Source of the DNA: Cytophagales bacterium
GTDB lineage: Bacteria > Bacteroidota > Bacteroidia > Cytophagales > Cyclobacteriaceae
NCBI GenBank assembly: GCA_003500135.1
Contig: DNTA01000013.1
Location: 1 to 20,219, forward strand
Direction of reading: 5' to 3'
Length of the DNA stretch: 20,219 nt
Made by a program: the position numbers and the translations under genes. Below are positions 8,141-16,453 of this stretch, one piece after another. Numbering within the stretch: the first letter of the stretch is position 1; every line of letters starts with the position of its first letter. The notes beneath the pieces were generated by a model. The model ran no database searches. It saw nothing but the letters and a program-made list of their open reading frames with translations, and had not been told where the DNA came from.

Positions 8141-9034
8141 ATGGGTTGGGATGCTTATATTAATCAGTTTAGAACGTATATAAAATTTGAGAAATCGCTC
8201 TCAGACAATACCGTTGAGGCTTACCTGAGAGATGTTGTAAAGCTAAAACAGTTTGTAGAATTCTCCAATCCAAAAAAAAAACCTGAGGATGTCGAATTCC
8301 AGGATTTACTGGACTTTATTGAGTTTATTGGTGAAATGTCACCTTATAGTCAGGCGCGAATCATATCAGGCATTAAGTCATTCTTCCGGTTTTTAGTCTT
8401 CGAAGAATACTTGAAAAAAAACCCTTCCGAACTACTGGAAACGCCAAAAATGGGCCGCAAACTACCGGAGGTTTTAGATGTTCACGAAATAGATAAATTG
8501 CTGGCAGCTATTGATCACAGCAAACCTGAAGGAGGGAGAAACCATGCAATAATAGAGGTTTTGTATAGTTGCGGATTGCGTGTTTCGGAGTTGGTCAACC
8601 TGAAAATCGACCATCTTTATTTTGATATTGGGTTCATCAGGGTTTTTGGCAAGGGCAATAAAGAGCGCCTTGTGCCTATAGGACGATCTGCAATCAAATA
8701 CACCAATATTTATTTGAAAGAAATCAGAAACAAAACGAAAGCCCAGATGGGCCATGAAAGTTTCGTTTTTTTAAACAAGCGCGGAAAACAGCTTACCCGG
8801 GTTATGATTTTCACTATTTTAAAAGAACTGGCCTTAAAAAGTGGCCTGCAAAAAAAAGTAAGCCCACATACACTTCGACATTCATTTGCCACTCATTTGA
8901 TTGAAGGAGGCGCTGATTTACGTGTGGTACAGGAAATGCTTGGGCATGAGTCGATAACTACTACAGAAGTATATACACACATTGATCGCGACTACTTAAA
9001 ACAGGTCATTACCGAGTTTCACCCTCGCGGTTAA
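8141..9034 (+). CDS. xerD: Tyrosine recombinase XerD/XerC
   Basis: 297 residues, almost exactly the length of E. coli XerD (298). The N-terminal SAM-like core-binding domain spans about 1-90 and the catalytic domain follows. All six catalytic residues are present, at positions one less than in E. coli XerD: Arg147 (CGLRVSEL), Lys171 (GKGNKER), His243 and Arg246 (HTLRHSF), His269 (LGHES) and the nucleophile Tyr278 (VYTHI). The protein resolves chromosome dimers at dif together with a partner Xer. The residue spacing and sequence favour a housekeeping Xer protein over a phage or transposon integrase. Whether it is the XerC or the XerD partner is less certain. Confidence 0.93.
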   Translation: MGWDAYINQFRTYIKFEKSLSDNTVEAYLRDVVKLKQFVEFSNPKKKPEDVEFQDLLDFIEFIGEMSPYSQARIISGIKSFFRFLVFEEYLKKNPSELLETPKMGRKLPEVLDVHEIDKLLAAIDHSKPEGGRNHAIIEVLYSCGLRVSELVNLKIDHLYFDIGFIRVFGKGNKERLVPIGRSAIKYTNIYLKEIRNKTKAQMGHESFVFLNKRGKQLTRVMIFTILKELALKSGLQKKVSPHTLRHSFATHLIEGGADLRVVQEMLGHESITTTEVYTHIDRDYLKQVITEFHPRG

Positions 9035-9110
9035 ACTCATGTTATTTGTCTAAAACCGATTGGGGAATTTTGGTTTAGAGTTAATCGAAAAAAACCGACC
9101 CTCTGTCTTT

Positions 9111-9134
9111 GAATTCTGGTAGTAGGCAGAATTC
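9111..9134. repeat. Perfect 8-bp inverted repeat in the xerD-downstream intergenic region
   Basis: The arms GAATTCTG (9111-9118) and CAGAATTC (9127-9134) are separated by 8 bp. No T-run follows on either strand, so it does not look like an intrinsic terminator. It lies about 140 bp before the gene for the unknown 501-residue protein and could be an operator for that gene. The rest of the 238-bp intergenic stretch holds only a short GGGC/GCCC hairpin (9206-9217); no -7 consensus or small gene was found. Confidence 0.45.
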
Positions 9135-9272
9135 TCATTCATCGATGTAAGATTTTTTCCAATATTTGTCCAAATCAATCAAACTCCGGCCGAACCTGAT
9201 ATGTCGGGCATAAGCCCTTGAAGGATTTTTTATGGTTAGAGAAAAAAGTTTTAACATTTTTTAGAAAAGGCA

Positions 9273-10778
9273 ATGGAGGAAATAAGTGAACTTATTCAGA
9301 TTGTAAACAACTACACCAAAAAGAACTTACCGCTAATTGATCTTAGGGCTCAGAGTGATAACGAGAACAAGGAACTTAAACTTTTTTTGGGGATTAAAAA
9401 TGGGGAGTTTCTTACTGATGAAGATGGCTCGAATGGTATTTATGGGACCAAAGAGGTAGACTTCAAATTCAGAATGCTCAAGTCGAGGTTGAACAGAAAG
9501 TTGTTGAACCATTTATTTTTCGTTGATCTTGGCAATGGCCACCTGCACAAATCGCAAAGTCTGGAGCAGGAATGCTTGGACTATATGTATTTTGCCAAAA
9601 TGCTCATTAAGCTAGGTGAGTTAAAAGTGGCTATCAAGTTATTGTACAAAGCGGTTGAACAAGCCAAAGAACTGGAATTGACTGATACTGTTTTGGAAGG
9701 GTTGAAAGAAATGAGAAATATCTATTCCATAACTTATCGTCCCAAATTGTTCAATAACATCCAGGAGCAGATCGAAAAGTATAAGCTCAAAAGTATTGAA
9801 GAGGAAAAAGCTTATGCCATATACTATGAGCAGAAACTTTCCCTCAACAGTACGATCAACAATCGCAAAAAAGACCTGAAACCACTACAAGAAGCCATAG
9901 TAGAATTGGCAGATATGTATGAAGCTACTAATTCATACAACATATTTATACGCTATCTTAAGTTGAGAATTTGGTTCCTCGAACTCGATGGAGAATATGA
10001 AGCGCTCATCAAGCTCGCTGATAAAGTGATGGCAGATTTCAAAGCAGATAAATTTAAGAAGCTTAAGTTTGACCCCGAAATACTGGTTAAATCTAAAGCA
10101 AATGCTTATTTGAAGCTTCCCGATCATCGGAAAGGCGAAAATATGTTGGTGAAGTACCTGAACAAATTAAGTGAGGGAAGCAATTCGTGGTTTGATTTCA
10201 TGGAGCTATTGGTGCGCATGGTAATAAAACGAAATGATATTGAATACGCACACAGACTGATGCTCGATGTGGTGAACCAAAAACAATTTCATCAACAAAA
10301 TGAAGAACGCATTCAGGAGTGGAACTTATATCAGGCGTACCTATATTTCCTGAATGGAAACAAAAAACTTATTAAGAAATTTGATTACCAGGCTTTTATC
10401 GAGCAAATACCTGAATATTCCAAGGAACATGCTTCGCATAATGTTGCCAGATTAATGCTTCAGGTGATTGTTAAAATTGACGGGCCACTTGAAGACCTCG
10501 AGGCTTGCCTGGAGGCAATTGATGATTACACCATCAAATATCTCAACAACAGCTTTAGCAAAAGGGCAAAAATTTTCAGTAAACTGTTGACAAAAATAGC
10601 TGCTCACGACCGTGAATACGATATGATCGCAATGAAGAGCAAGTATTTAGAAGAAAAACTGGAAGAAACGGGTCCTCAGGGAGATTACTATGCCGACCTG
10701 GAATTGATCCCATACGATATCATGTGGAAAATGGCTATGAAGAAAATCGCCAGGAACAGATATCAGAAAGTATACTAG
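9273..10778 (+). CDS. Hypothetical helical protein, 501 residues
   Basis: I do not recognise this protein. It has 501 residues, no signal peptide and no membrane segment, so it is probably cytoplasmic. It is almost entirely charged amphipathic helices rich in Lys, Glu and Leu. A stretch at about residues 109-150 (KMLIKLGELKVAIKLLYKAV and following) looks like tetratricopeptide-type helical hairpins, and similar helix pairs recur through the chain, so a TPR-like solenoid is a reasonable guess. The N-terminal 70 residues are less regular and may be a separate domain. No catalytic motif is seen. The gene is monocistronic: 238 bp of non-coding DNA with an inverted repeat precede it and a strong terminator follows 21 bp after the stop. 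The ATG at 9273 is preceded by a purine-rich GAAAAGG. Confidence 0.8.
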   Translation: MEEISELIQIVNNYTKKNLPLIDLRAQSDNENKELKLFLGIKNGEFLTDEDGSNGIYGTKEVDFKFRMLKSRLNRKLLNHLFFVDLGNGHLHKSQSLEQECLDYMYFAKMLIKLGELKVAIKLLYKAVEQAKELELTDTVLEGLKEMRNIYSITYRPKLFNNIQEQIEKYKLKSIEEEKAYAIYYEQKLSLNSTINNRKKDLKPLQEAIVELADMYEATNSYNIFIRYLKLRIWFLELDGEYEALIKLADKVMADFKADKFKKLKFDPEILVKSKANAYLKLPDHRKGENMLVKYLNKLSEGSNSWFDFMELLVRMVIKRNDIEYAHRLMLDVVNQKQFHQQNEERIQEWNLYQAYLYFLNGNKKLIKKFDYQAFIEQIPEYSKEHASHNVARLMLQVIVKIDGPLEDLEACLEAIDDYTIKYLNNSFSKRAKIFSKLLTKIAAHDREYDMIAMKSKYLEEKLEETGPQGDYYADLELIPYDIMWKMAMKKIARNRYQKVY

Positions 10779-10799
10779 AAAGAACAAAAAGGAATAGGT

Positions 10800-10830
10800 A
10801 AAAGTCGCAGCAAAACCTGCGACTTTTTTT
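10800..10830. terminator. Intrinsic terminator, probably bidirectional
   Basis: An 11-bp perfect stem (AAAAGTCGCAG paired with CTGCGACTTTT, loop CAAAAC) is followed on the plus strand by an unbroken T-run. Read on the minus strand, the same stem ends in TTTTTA. It lies between the stops of the 501-residue protein (+) and the DUF4293 gene (-), so it can end both transcripts. Confidence 0.88.
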
Positions 10831-10835
10831 ATATT

Positions 10836-11324
10836 CTATCGAATGCGGTCTACCGACCGGACCAGCTTCTCATCTCTTCTTATAAAACGGTTGGCCAGGG
10901 AATTAAAAATCAATGCTAACAGGGGAACAAAAAAACCAATTTCGAAATCCCCTTTCATGCCGGTGTCGAAAAGCTGTTCTGCCCTGTACAAGATCATTAC
11001 TTCAGCTACAATTCCCCCCATGAGCAATAGTGCAGTAAGGGCGCCCAGTTTTATTTGCCTTAGCCTGTTTTTATACTGAAATATAGAAATCAGGGCTACC
11101 AGACCTGCGGCCGCAAATATTGCAGCAATATAAATGACATTTTTTTTACTTAAAACCTCCTTTGTTCCATCTGGTTCCATATCGTATGTGGTCAAATAAT
11201 AAACATCCAGGGCAATCTGTGTTTCACCCGTCCCCTTTGTTTTTTCCCAAAGTGGTAAAAAGAAAACAGCAACCATGCAGGCTACAACGCCAAGCAAAAA
11301 CAAAGTTTGAATTCTCTGAATCAT
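10836..11324 (-). CDS. DUF4293 family membrane protein
   Basis: 162 residues from the ATG at 11322-11324. This start is chosen because the family characteristically begins MIQRIQ. The frame stays open upstream to 11705, but that part is antisense to truA and is not credible as protein. Four hydrophobic segments are seen (about 6-26, 62-82, 91-112 and 127-147), with a polar loop of about 35 residues after the first. DUF4293 is a Bacteroidota family of unknown function. The gene is divergent from truA with 113 bp between the start codons, and its end faces the shared terminator. Confidence 0.87.
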   Translation of the reverse strand: MIQRIQTLFLLGVVACMVAVFFLPLWEKTKGTGETQIALDVYYLTTYDMEPDGTKEVLSKKNVIYIAAIFAAAGLVALISIFQYKNRLRQIKLGALTALLLMGGIVAEVMILYRAEQLFDTGMKGDFEIGFFVPLLALIFNSLANRFIRRDEKLVRSVDRIR

Positions 11325-11414
11325 CTTATTTTGATTTTTATGCAAATAAAATGTAAATGCTAAGTATCGGAAAGGAAACTTCCATAAAATCCAAGATTTC
11401 CGTTCGAATATCCC

Positions 11415-11422
11415 TATTTTTG
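11415..11422 (+). promoter_or_regulatory. Candidate Bacteroidota -7 element of the truA operon
   Basis: TATTTTTG matches the Bacteroidota consensus TAnnTTTG and ends 15 bp before the truA start codon, in the DUF4293-truA intergenic region. No good -33 TTTG was found at the expected spacing, so this is only a candidate. Confidence 0.4.
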
Positions 11423-11437
11423 CGTCAAAATCGAGAT

Positions 11438-12187
11438 ATGAACCGATATTTTTGCCATGTAGCTTATCACGGCGCCCGGTACCACGGATGGCAAAAGCAA
11501 AAGAATGCCCATACTTTACAAGCTGTACTTGAAAAGGCGCTTTCCAATATGCTGCGTGCTGATATAGAGATAACCGGAAGCGGTAGGACAGATAAAGGTG
11601 TACATGCTTTCGAACAAGTGTTCCATTTTGATTGTTCCGGTAATATCGACTGTGAAAAAGTACTTTACAGGCTGAATGCCCATTTACCTGTTGATATTTC
11701 GGCAAACAAACTTTATAAAGTCAACAAAAATGCCCATGCCAGGTTTGATGCTAAAAAAAGAAGTTACATATACCGTATCAACAGAGTGAAAAACCCATTT
11801 GAACAGGGATTGAGTTATTACTTTCACAGGCCTTTATTGGTTGAGCGGATGAATGAAGCCAGTGACCTGTTAATCGGCCAACACGATTTCGAATCGTTTA
11901 GTAAAGTTCACACCGACGTGAACAATTTTGTTTGTGAGATTTTTACTTCACATTGGCAGCTTAAAGATGAATTGTTGACATATCATGTAACTGCCAATAG
12001 GTTTCTTCGTGGAATGGTAAGAACAATTGTAGGCACCTTACTATTGGTAGGTGAAGATAAGGTCAATTTAAAGTCATTTGAAGAGATAATTGAATCAAAA
12101 GACCGGCGTTCAGCAGGCAGGGCGGTTCCGGCCCAGGGATTGTACCTGTCGGAAGTTCAGTACCCGGAAAGCATAATAAATCTATGA
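11438..12187 (+). CDS. truA: tRNA pseudouridine(38-40) synthase TruA
   Basis: 249 residues from the ATG at 11438. An in-frame ATG at 11357 would add 27 residues not expected in the family; the sequence from MNRYFCHVAYHGARYHGWQ matches the usual TruA beginning. The catalytic Asp52 lies in the signature GSGRTDKGVHA. The C-terminal half shows the ANRFLRGMVR segment typical of TruA. The enzyme converts uridines 38, 39 and 40 of the tRNA anticodon arm to pseudouridine. The stop codon overlaps the start of the ABC transporter gene (ATGA), so the two are translationally coupled. Confidence 0.95.
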   Translation: MNRYFCHVAYHGARYHGWQKQKNAHTLQAVLEKALSNMLRADIEITGSGRTDKGVHAFEQVFHFDCSGNIDCEKVLYRLNAHLPVDISANKLYKVNKNAHARFDAKKRSYIYRINRVKNPFEQGLSYYFHRPLLVERMNEASDLLIGQHDFESFSKVHTDVNNFVCEIFTSHWQLKDELLTYHVTANRFLRGMVRTIVGTLLLVGEDKVNLKSFEEIIESKDRRSAGRAVPAQGLYLSEVQYPESIINL

Positions 12188-13959
12188 AAGCAAAAAAGGA
12201 CGAACCAAAAGTGGTGAGCGGAAATATTATTGATTTCCAGGTTTTAAAAAGGTTGTCCACTTACATTTCTCCTTACAAGGGGCGTTTTTACTTCCTTGTT
12301 TTTTTAACTATCGGCGCCGCCTTTTTGGCGCCGATACGGCCAATAATCGTTTCGGATACAATTGATAATTACATTTCCGTTGGCGACTACGAGGGGCTGG
12401 TTCGTATGATCATCATTTTGGTTGTTTTGCTTTTCGCCCAGGCAATATTCCAATATTTGCACACTTATTTTTCCGGCTGGATCGGGCAAACCATAATTCA
12501 TGACCTTAGAACTAAACTTTATAAGCACCTGCTCAACCTCCAACTTCGGTTCTATGATCGAACACCTATCGGCCGTTTGGTCACCAGAAACGTATCGGAT
12601 ATTGAAACCCTGGCCGAGGTATTTAGCCAGGGCCTTGCCGCTTTAATTGGCGATGTACTGCAACTCGCAGTTATTCTTGCTGCAATGTTTTGGGTCGACT
12701 GGAAGCTTACATTGATATCACTTTCCACATTTCCTCTGCTTATTCTGGCCACTTATGTTTTTAAGGAGAAGATAAAAGCTTCATTTAATGCTGTGCGTAA
12801 TGCCGTAGCCAATCTTAATTCTTTTGTTCAGGAGCGCATAACGGGGATGAGCATCGTACAAATCTTTAATAGCGAAAAGCGCGAATACAAAAAATTCAAA
12901 GCTATAAACGAAGAACATCGAAAGGCCAATATCCGATCTGTTTTATACTATTCCGTTTACTTTCCGGTAGCGGAGATCATACAGGCATTGGGTATAGGTT
13001 TGGTGGTTTGGTATGGCGCCAAAGGGATCATTAACGACCGTGTAGAATTTGGCGACCTTGTAGCATTTATCATGTTTATCCAGATGTTTTTCCGTCCTAT
13101 TCGATTGATAGCCGACCGTTTCAATACGCTACAAATGGGCATTGTTAGTTCATCCCGCATATTCAAACTGCTCGATCGCAAAGACCAAATACCCGATGAC
13201 GGTACTTACAGCCCGGAAAAGGTAGAAGGTCAGGTAGCATTTAAAAATGTATGGTTCGCATATGATGATGAAGATTATGTGCTGAAAGATATTTCTTTCA
13301 AGGTGGAAAAAGGACATTCCCTGGCAATTGTGGGCGCTACCGGTGCAGGAAAGTCTTCCATCATCAATCTGCTGAATCGCTTTTATGACATCAATAAAGG
13401 TGAAATATGTGTGGATGGCCATGACATCAAATCTTTTGACCTGCAAAGTTTGAGAGAAAACATAGGAGTAGTGTCACAGGATGTTTTTCTGTTTTCCGAT
13501 ACGATTGAAAACAACATTACCCTTGGCAATCACGAAATAAGCAGACAAAAGATCTGGGAAGCGGCAGACCTGGTAGGCGCTCGAAAATTTATTGAAAAAC
13601 TACCTGGAGGACTTGACTATAATGTAATGGAACGAGGCGCCACACTATCGGTAGGCCAGCGGCAGATGATCTCTTTCATTCGCGCTATGGTTTATGACCC
13701 CAGCATAATTGTACTTGATGAAGCTACCTCTTCTGTAGATACTGAAACGGAAGAATTGATTCAAAGCGCCATTGAAAAACTAATGAAAGGTAGAACTTCG
13801 GTAGTTATAGCGCACAGGTTGAGCACAATTCAGAATGCCGGTACCATTATGGTGCTGGACAAAGGAGAGATCAAAGAAATGGGCCGCCATGAAGAACTGT
13901 TGGCTAAAAATGGTTTTTACACCCAGCTCTATCAAATGCAGTATAAAGAGGTAGTTTAA
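12184..13959 (+). CDS. ABC exporter, fused permease and ATPase (MsbA-like)
   Basis: 591 residues, the typical length of a half-transporter with one membrane domain (about 20-310, six helices) and one nucleotide-binding domain (about 345-585). The ATPase motifs are all intact: Walker A GATGAGKS at 384-391, signature LSVGQ at 488-492, Walker B VLDE with Asp512 and the catalytic Glu513, and the switch His544. It should work as a homodimer in the inner membrane. The substrate could be lipid A or another lipid, as for MsbA, or a drug; the sequence does not decide. It is co-transcribed with truA through a 4-bp overlap and ends 5 bp from a convergent gene. Confidence 0.93.
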   Translation: MKAKKDEPKVVSGNIIDFQVLKRLSTYISPYKGRFYFLVFLTIGAAFLAPIRPIIVSDTIDNYISVGDYEGLVRMIIILVVLLFAQAIFQYLHTYFSGWIGQTIIHDLRTKLYKHLLNLQLRFYDRTPIGRLVTRNVSDIETLAEVFSQGLAALIGDVLQLAVILAAMFWVDWKLTLISLSTFPLLILATYVFKEKIKASFNAVRNAVANLNSFVQERITGMSIVQIFNSEKREYKKFKAINEEHRKANIRSVLYYSVYFPVAEIIQALGIGLVVWYGAKGIINDRVEFGDLVAFIMFIQMFFRPIRLIADRFNTLQMGIVSSSRIFKLLDRKDQIPDDGTYSPEKVEGQVAFKNVWFAYDDEDYVLKDISFKVEKGHSLAIVGATGAGKSSIINLLNRFYDINKGEICVDGHDIKSFDLQSLRENIGVVSQDVFLFSDTIENNITLGNHEISRQKIWEAADLVGARKFIEKLPGGLDYNVMERGATLSVGQRQMISFIRAMVYDPSIIVLDEATSSVDTETEELIQSAIEKLMKGRTSVVIAHRLSTIQNAGTIMVLDKGEIKEMGRHEELLAKNGFYTQLYQMQYKEVV

Positions 13960-13968
13960 ACTAACTAC
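13951..13968. repeat. Palindromic convergent stop region
   Basis: GTAGTT (13951-13956) and AACTAC (13963-13968) flank a core in which AGTTTAAACT is itself a perfect palindrome. The stops of the ABC exporter (TAA, 13957-13959) and of the convergent GNAT-like gene (TAG, 13965-13967) both lie inside. No T-run follows, so terminator activity is doubtful. Confidence 0.4.
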
Positions 13969-14921
13969 AACTCCAGAAAATAAGTATACTTTCTGCTTGG
14001 TATACCTCCCAAGTGTTCTTTAAACGCAATAAGCCCCTCCTGATGCTCACCGTTGGGTTTGGTTGAAATACCAAGATCCAACATTTCGTAGCCGTTCTTT
14101 CGGGCATAATCGTAAAGCCCATCGTACAACATGACAGACGGGCTGAGCGTTTGATGCGCCAGTGACGAAGCCGGCAAAAAATTGTACAAAATCTCGCGAT
14201 TGACCCTCACCGCCACGCTAACAGCATAAATATCATGCAAGTGTCGAACTGTAAACAATCGGTAGTTCGCAGGAAATGTTGCTATTGCCTTTTTTAATCC
14301 GTCCCTTCCAATGGAAACCGGTATATCCTTTTCTTTGCGAAAATGTATCAAATGCTGCCAAACTTCATCAAACTGCTCCATTCCTTCCTCCCGAAAAACC
14401 AGCCCCTCGTTTCTGCATTTGTCGAGTTTACGTTTTTCCATTTGATGCATATGTTCAAACATCCCTTCTTCCTTCACTGGAATATGATGGTTCAACGCAT
14501 CATGAGCAACTTTAAAGCCATAATTCAGTAAAACCTCGTGAATATTTTCAAACTTTTCGGGCCAATAACACTCCGCGGGCATTACAATCTGTATTCCCTT
14601 CATTTTCTTTTCCCTAAAATATTGTATGATCTGCCAGGCCCATTGGTCTATCATATCAATTCGGAAGCGATGGTTAAATTCAAATCCACCAAAAAGGGCT
14701 TTCAAGGGGCTCAATGCCTTTTCATTGTGTTCAAAGAAATGAATGCGCCCCTCTATCCTCTTTTTATGATGATTGACCAGGAAAAAATCGTGACGATTTG
14801 CATTTTCCTGCAGGGATAAATACTGGAATTGATTAAATAGGTAGTTTTGGAAATTGAATGGATAACCAAAAGGCATCGTATTAATATACACGCTAGTATG
14901 TTTGTCTAAAGCTATTTCCAT
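13965..14921 (-). CDS. FemAB/GNAT-like acyltransferase
   Basis: 318 residues from the ATG at 14921. A GTG 30 bp upstream is possible but would reach into the divergent gene. The C-terminal half (about 165-315) looks like a GNAT-type fold: a region ending near EKRKLDKCRNEGLVF, followed by a segment with AVSVAVRVNREILYNFLPAS, a SPSVMLYDGLYDYA helix and a final GYEMLDLGISTKPN strand. This arrangement resembles the FemAB/BioF2-like proteins that transfer acyl or aminoacyl groups, for example to cell wall precursors or sugars. The substrate is unknown. No signal peptide or membrane segment is seen. The gene is divergent from the EamA-type transporter gene with 14 bp between the starts. Confidence 0.7.
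   Translation of the reverse strand: MEIALDKHTSVYINTMPFGYPFNFQNYLFNQFQYLSLQENANRHDFFLVNHHKKRIEGRIHFFEHNEKALSPLKALFGGFEFNHRFRIDMIDQWAWQIIQYFREKKMKGIQIVMPAECYWPEKFENIHEVLLNYGFKVAHDALNHHIPVKEEGMFEHMHQMEKRKLDKCRNEGLVFREEGMEQFDEVWQHLIHFRKEKDIPVSIGRDGLKKAIATFPANYRLFTVRHLHDIYAVSVAVRVNREILYNFLPASSLAHQTLSPSVMLYDGLYDYARKNGYEMLDLGISTKPNGEHQEGLIAFKEHLGGIPSRKYTYFLEL
14897..14904 (+). promoter_or_regulatory. Candidate -7 element for the EamA-type gene
   Basis: TATGTTTG matches TAnnTTTG and ends 31 bp before the ATG at 14936. It lies inside the 5' coding region of the divergent GNAT-like gene. No -33 element is clear at the expected spacing. Confidence 0.35.
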
Positions 14922-14935
14922 ATCTTCACCGCAGT

Positions 14936-15832
14936 ATGCTGTATGTCGCACTTTGTATTTTGGCCAATGTAACTTTTATAATGCTTTTCAGGGCATTTCC
15001 CGGCCATGGTGTAAACACTTTTCATGCAATAGTAGTCAATTATTTTGTTTGTGTGGTAACCGGCCTGGTTTTCATTGGCGACCTTACTCTTATTCAACCC
15101 TTATCACTACCAACTGTTCCCGTTATTATGGCGTTGGCATTGGGTGTTCTAGCCATTTTTGGATTCGTATTTATGGCACAAACTGCCCAGCAATTAGGCG
15201 CCTCTGTCGTATCGATCGCCAGCAAAATGGCCCTGGTGGTTCCCGTATGCTTTAGTTTATTCATTTTTCAATACATTTCAAAAACCTTCACCCTATTCAA
15301 TTATGCCGGGTTAGTGTTGGCACTGCCTACCATTTTTATGAGCGCCTATAAACCACAAAATATTCATGTGGACAAAAGAAAAGCAAACCGACTCTTGGCC
15401 CTACCCCTCGCAGTATTTTTAATCGGTGGGTTCATCGATACCAGCATGACATATATCAATCGAAATTATCTCGATCCCATCGAGAGGGCCAATTATCCGG
15501 TTTATATTTTTTTTGTGGCCGCCATGGTTGGCGTACTCATGGTACTTTTCAAAAAGGAGAAAATTAATTGGAGGAGTTGGGTAGCCGGAGTTGCCCTGGG
15601 TATCCCTAACTACTTTTCGCTTTACTTTTTATTGAGCGCCCTGGAAGCTTTCGAAAGCGATGGCGCTGTTTTGTTCCCGATCAATAACATTGGAATTATA
15701 CTGTTTTCTACCCTAGGTGGCATAGCGCTTTTTGGGGAACGGATATCATCGCTTAACTTTGCCGGACTTGTGCTATCAATAATCGTCATTGTATTAGTTT
15801 CATATCAGGAGTTATTCCAGTTCATATTTTGA
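14936..15832 (+). CDS. EamA/DMT-superfamily transporter
   Basis: 298 residues, about ten hydrophobic segments and an internal two-fold arrangement (about 1-137 and 150-298), as in EamA-type drug/metabolite transporters. Both halves end in a hydrophobic helix preceded by a FAGLVL-like or YAGLVL-like motif (YAGLVLALP near 120-128 and FAGLVLSII near 280-288), a hallmark of the repeat. The family exports or imports small metabolites such as amino acids, nucleotides or drugs across the inner membrane; the substrate is not readable. It overlaps the downstream YigZ gene by 4 bp, so the two form an operon. Confidence 0.85.
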   Translation: MLYVALCILANVTFIMLFRAFPGHGVNTFHAIVVNYFVCVVTGLVFIGDLTLIQPLSLPTVPVIMALALGVLAIFGFVFMAQTAQQLGASVVSIASKMALVVPVCFSLFIFQYISKTFTLFNYAGLVLALPTIFMSAYKPQNIHVDKRKANRLLALPLAVFLIGGFIDTSMTYINRNYLDPIERANYPVYIFFVAAMVGVLMVLFKKEKINWRSWVAGVALGIPNYFSLYFLLSALEAFESDGAVLFPINNIGIILFSTLGGIALFGERISSLNFAGLVLSIIVIVLVSYQELFQFIF

Positions 15833-16434
15833 TTGATATCAAGGACATATTCTTAACCATTTCGAAAACTTCAGAAGGTTTATACAAAGAAAAAGGCAGT
15901 AAATTTATTGCACTATGCTATCCTGTGGAAAGTGAGGAGGAGGTAAAAAATACACTTGAGGCGATTAAGAAAGAATACTACGATGCCCGGCATCATTGCT
16001 ATGCCTATATTTTAGGTGAAAAATCGGAGAGTTATCGTGCCAACGATGATGGCGAGCCGAATCATTCTGCCGGTGATCCGATCCTGGGCCAAATACGGTC
16101 AAGGAACCTGACGAATACGCTAATTGTGGTAGTGAGATATTTCGGAGGCACTAAGCTAGGGGTAAGCGGGTTGATCAACGCCTATAAAGCAGCCGCTGCC
16201 TACGCACTCGACCAAAACGAGATCATCGAAAAGTGGATTACAAAAAAGATCAATTTCACTTTTGAATATCCGGATATGAACGAGGTTATGCGAATAGTTA
16301 AAGAATTGGAGGCTACAATCCTTCATCAGGATTTTCAAATAAGCTGCGAAATGGTGTTGGATTTTAGGTTATCGAGCTGGCAGGAAGCTCATGACCGGCT
16401 GAAATTATTGAAATCTGTAAAAATCAGAGACTGA
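15829..16434 (+). CDS. YigZ/IMPACT family protein with TTG start
   Basis: 201 residues. The family signatures are DARHHCYA at 52-59, DDGEPNHSAG at 73-82 and VRYFGGTKLG at 102-111, followed by a C-terminal ferredoxin-like domain. The IMPACT/YigZ family is conserved from bacteria to man; in eukaryotes it is linked to regulation of translation, in bacteria its role is poorly defined. The start needs comment: no ATG occurs in frame near the beginning. The TTG at 15829 overlaps the EamA stop as TTGA, and starting there gives an N-terminus (IDIKDIFLTI) of normal length. Translation is probably coupled to the transporter gene. Confidence 0.9.
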   Translation: MIDIKDIFLTISKTSEGLYKEKGSKFIALCYPVESEEEVKNTLEAIKKEYYDARHHCYAYILGEKSESYRANDDGEPNHSAGDPILGQIRSRNLTNTLIVVVRYFGGTKLGVSGLINAYKAAAAYALDQNEIIEKWITKKINFTFEYPDMNEVMRIVKELEATILHQDFQISCEMVLDFRLSSWQEAHDRLKLLKSVKIRD

Positions 16435-16436
16435 GA

Positions 16437-16453
16437 ACGATTATTTTAATCGT
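16437..16453. repeat. Hairpin between convergent genes yigZ and the exonuclease
   Basis: ACGATTA (16437-16443), loop TTT, TAATCGT (16447-16453) form a perfect 7-bp stem that covers the stop of the minus-strand exonuclease gene and lies 2 bp past the yigZ stop. No T-run of useful length follows, so a role as a weak bidirectional terminator is possible but unproven. Confidence 0.4.

Noticed and set aside
8141..9034. Phage or transposon integrase marking an integrated element
   Set aside because: Length and catalytic-residue spacing match housekeeping XerD almost exactly, and no attachment site, tRNA or phage gene is nearby.
9206..9224. GGGC-ATAA-GCCC hairpin followed by a T-run as a terminator for xerD
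   Set aside because: The stem is only 4 bp and the T-run begins several bases later; it could equally be chance.
11325..11705. N-terminal extension of the DUF4293 reading frame by 127 residues
   Set aside because: The stretch is antisense to truA, lacks family similarity, and the family begins at MIQRIQ (start at 11324).
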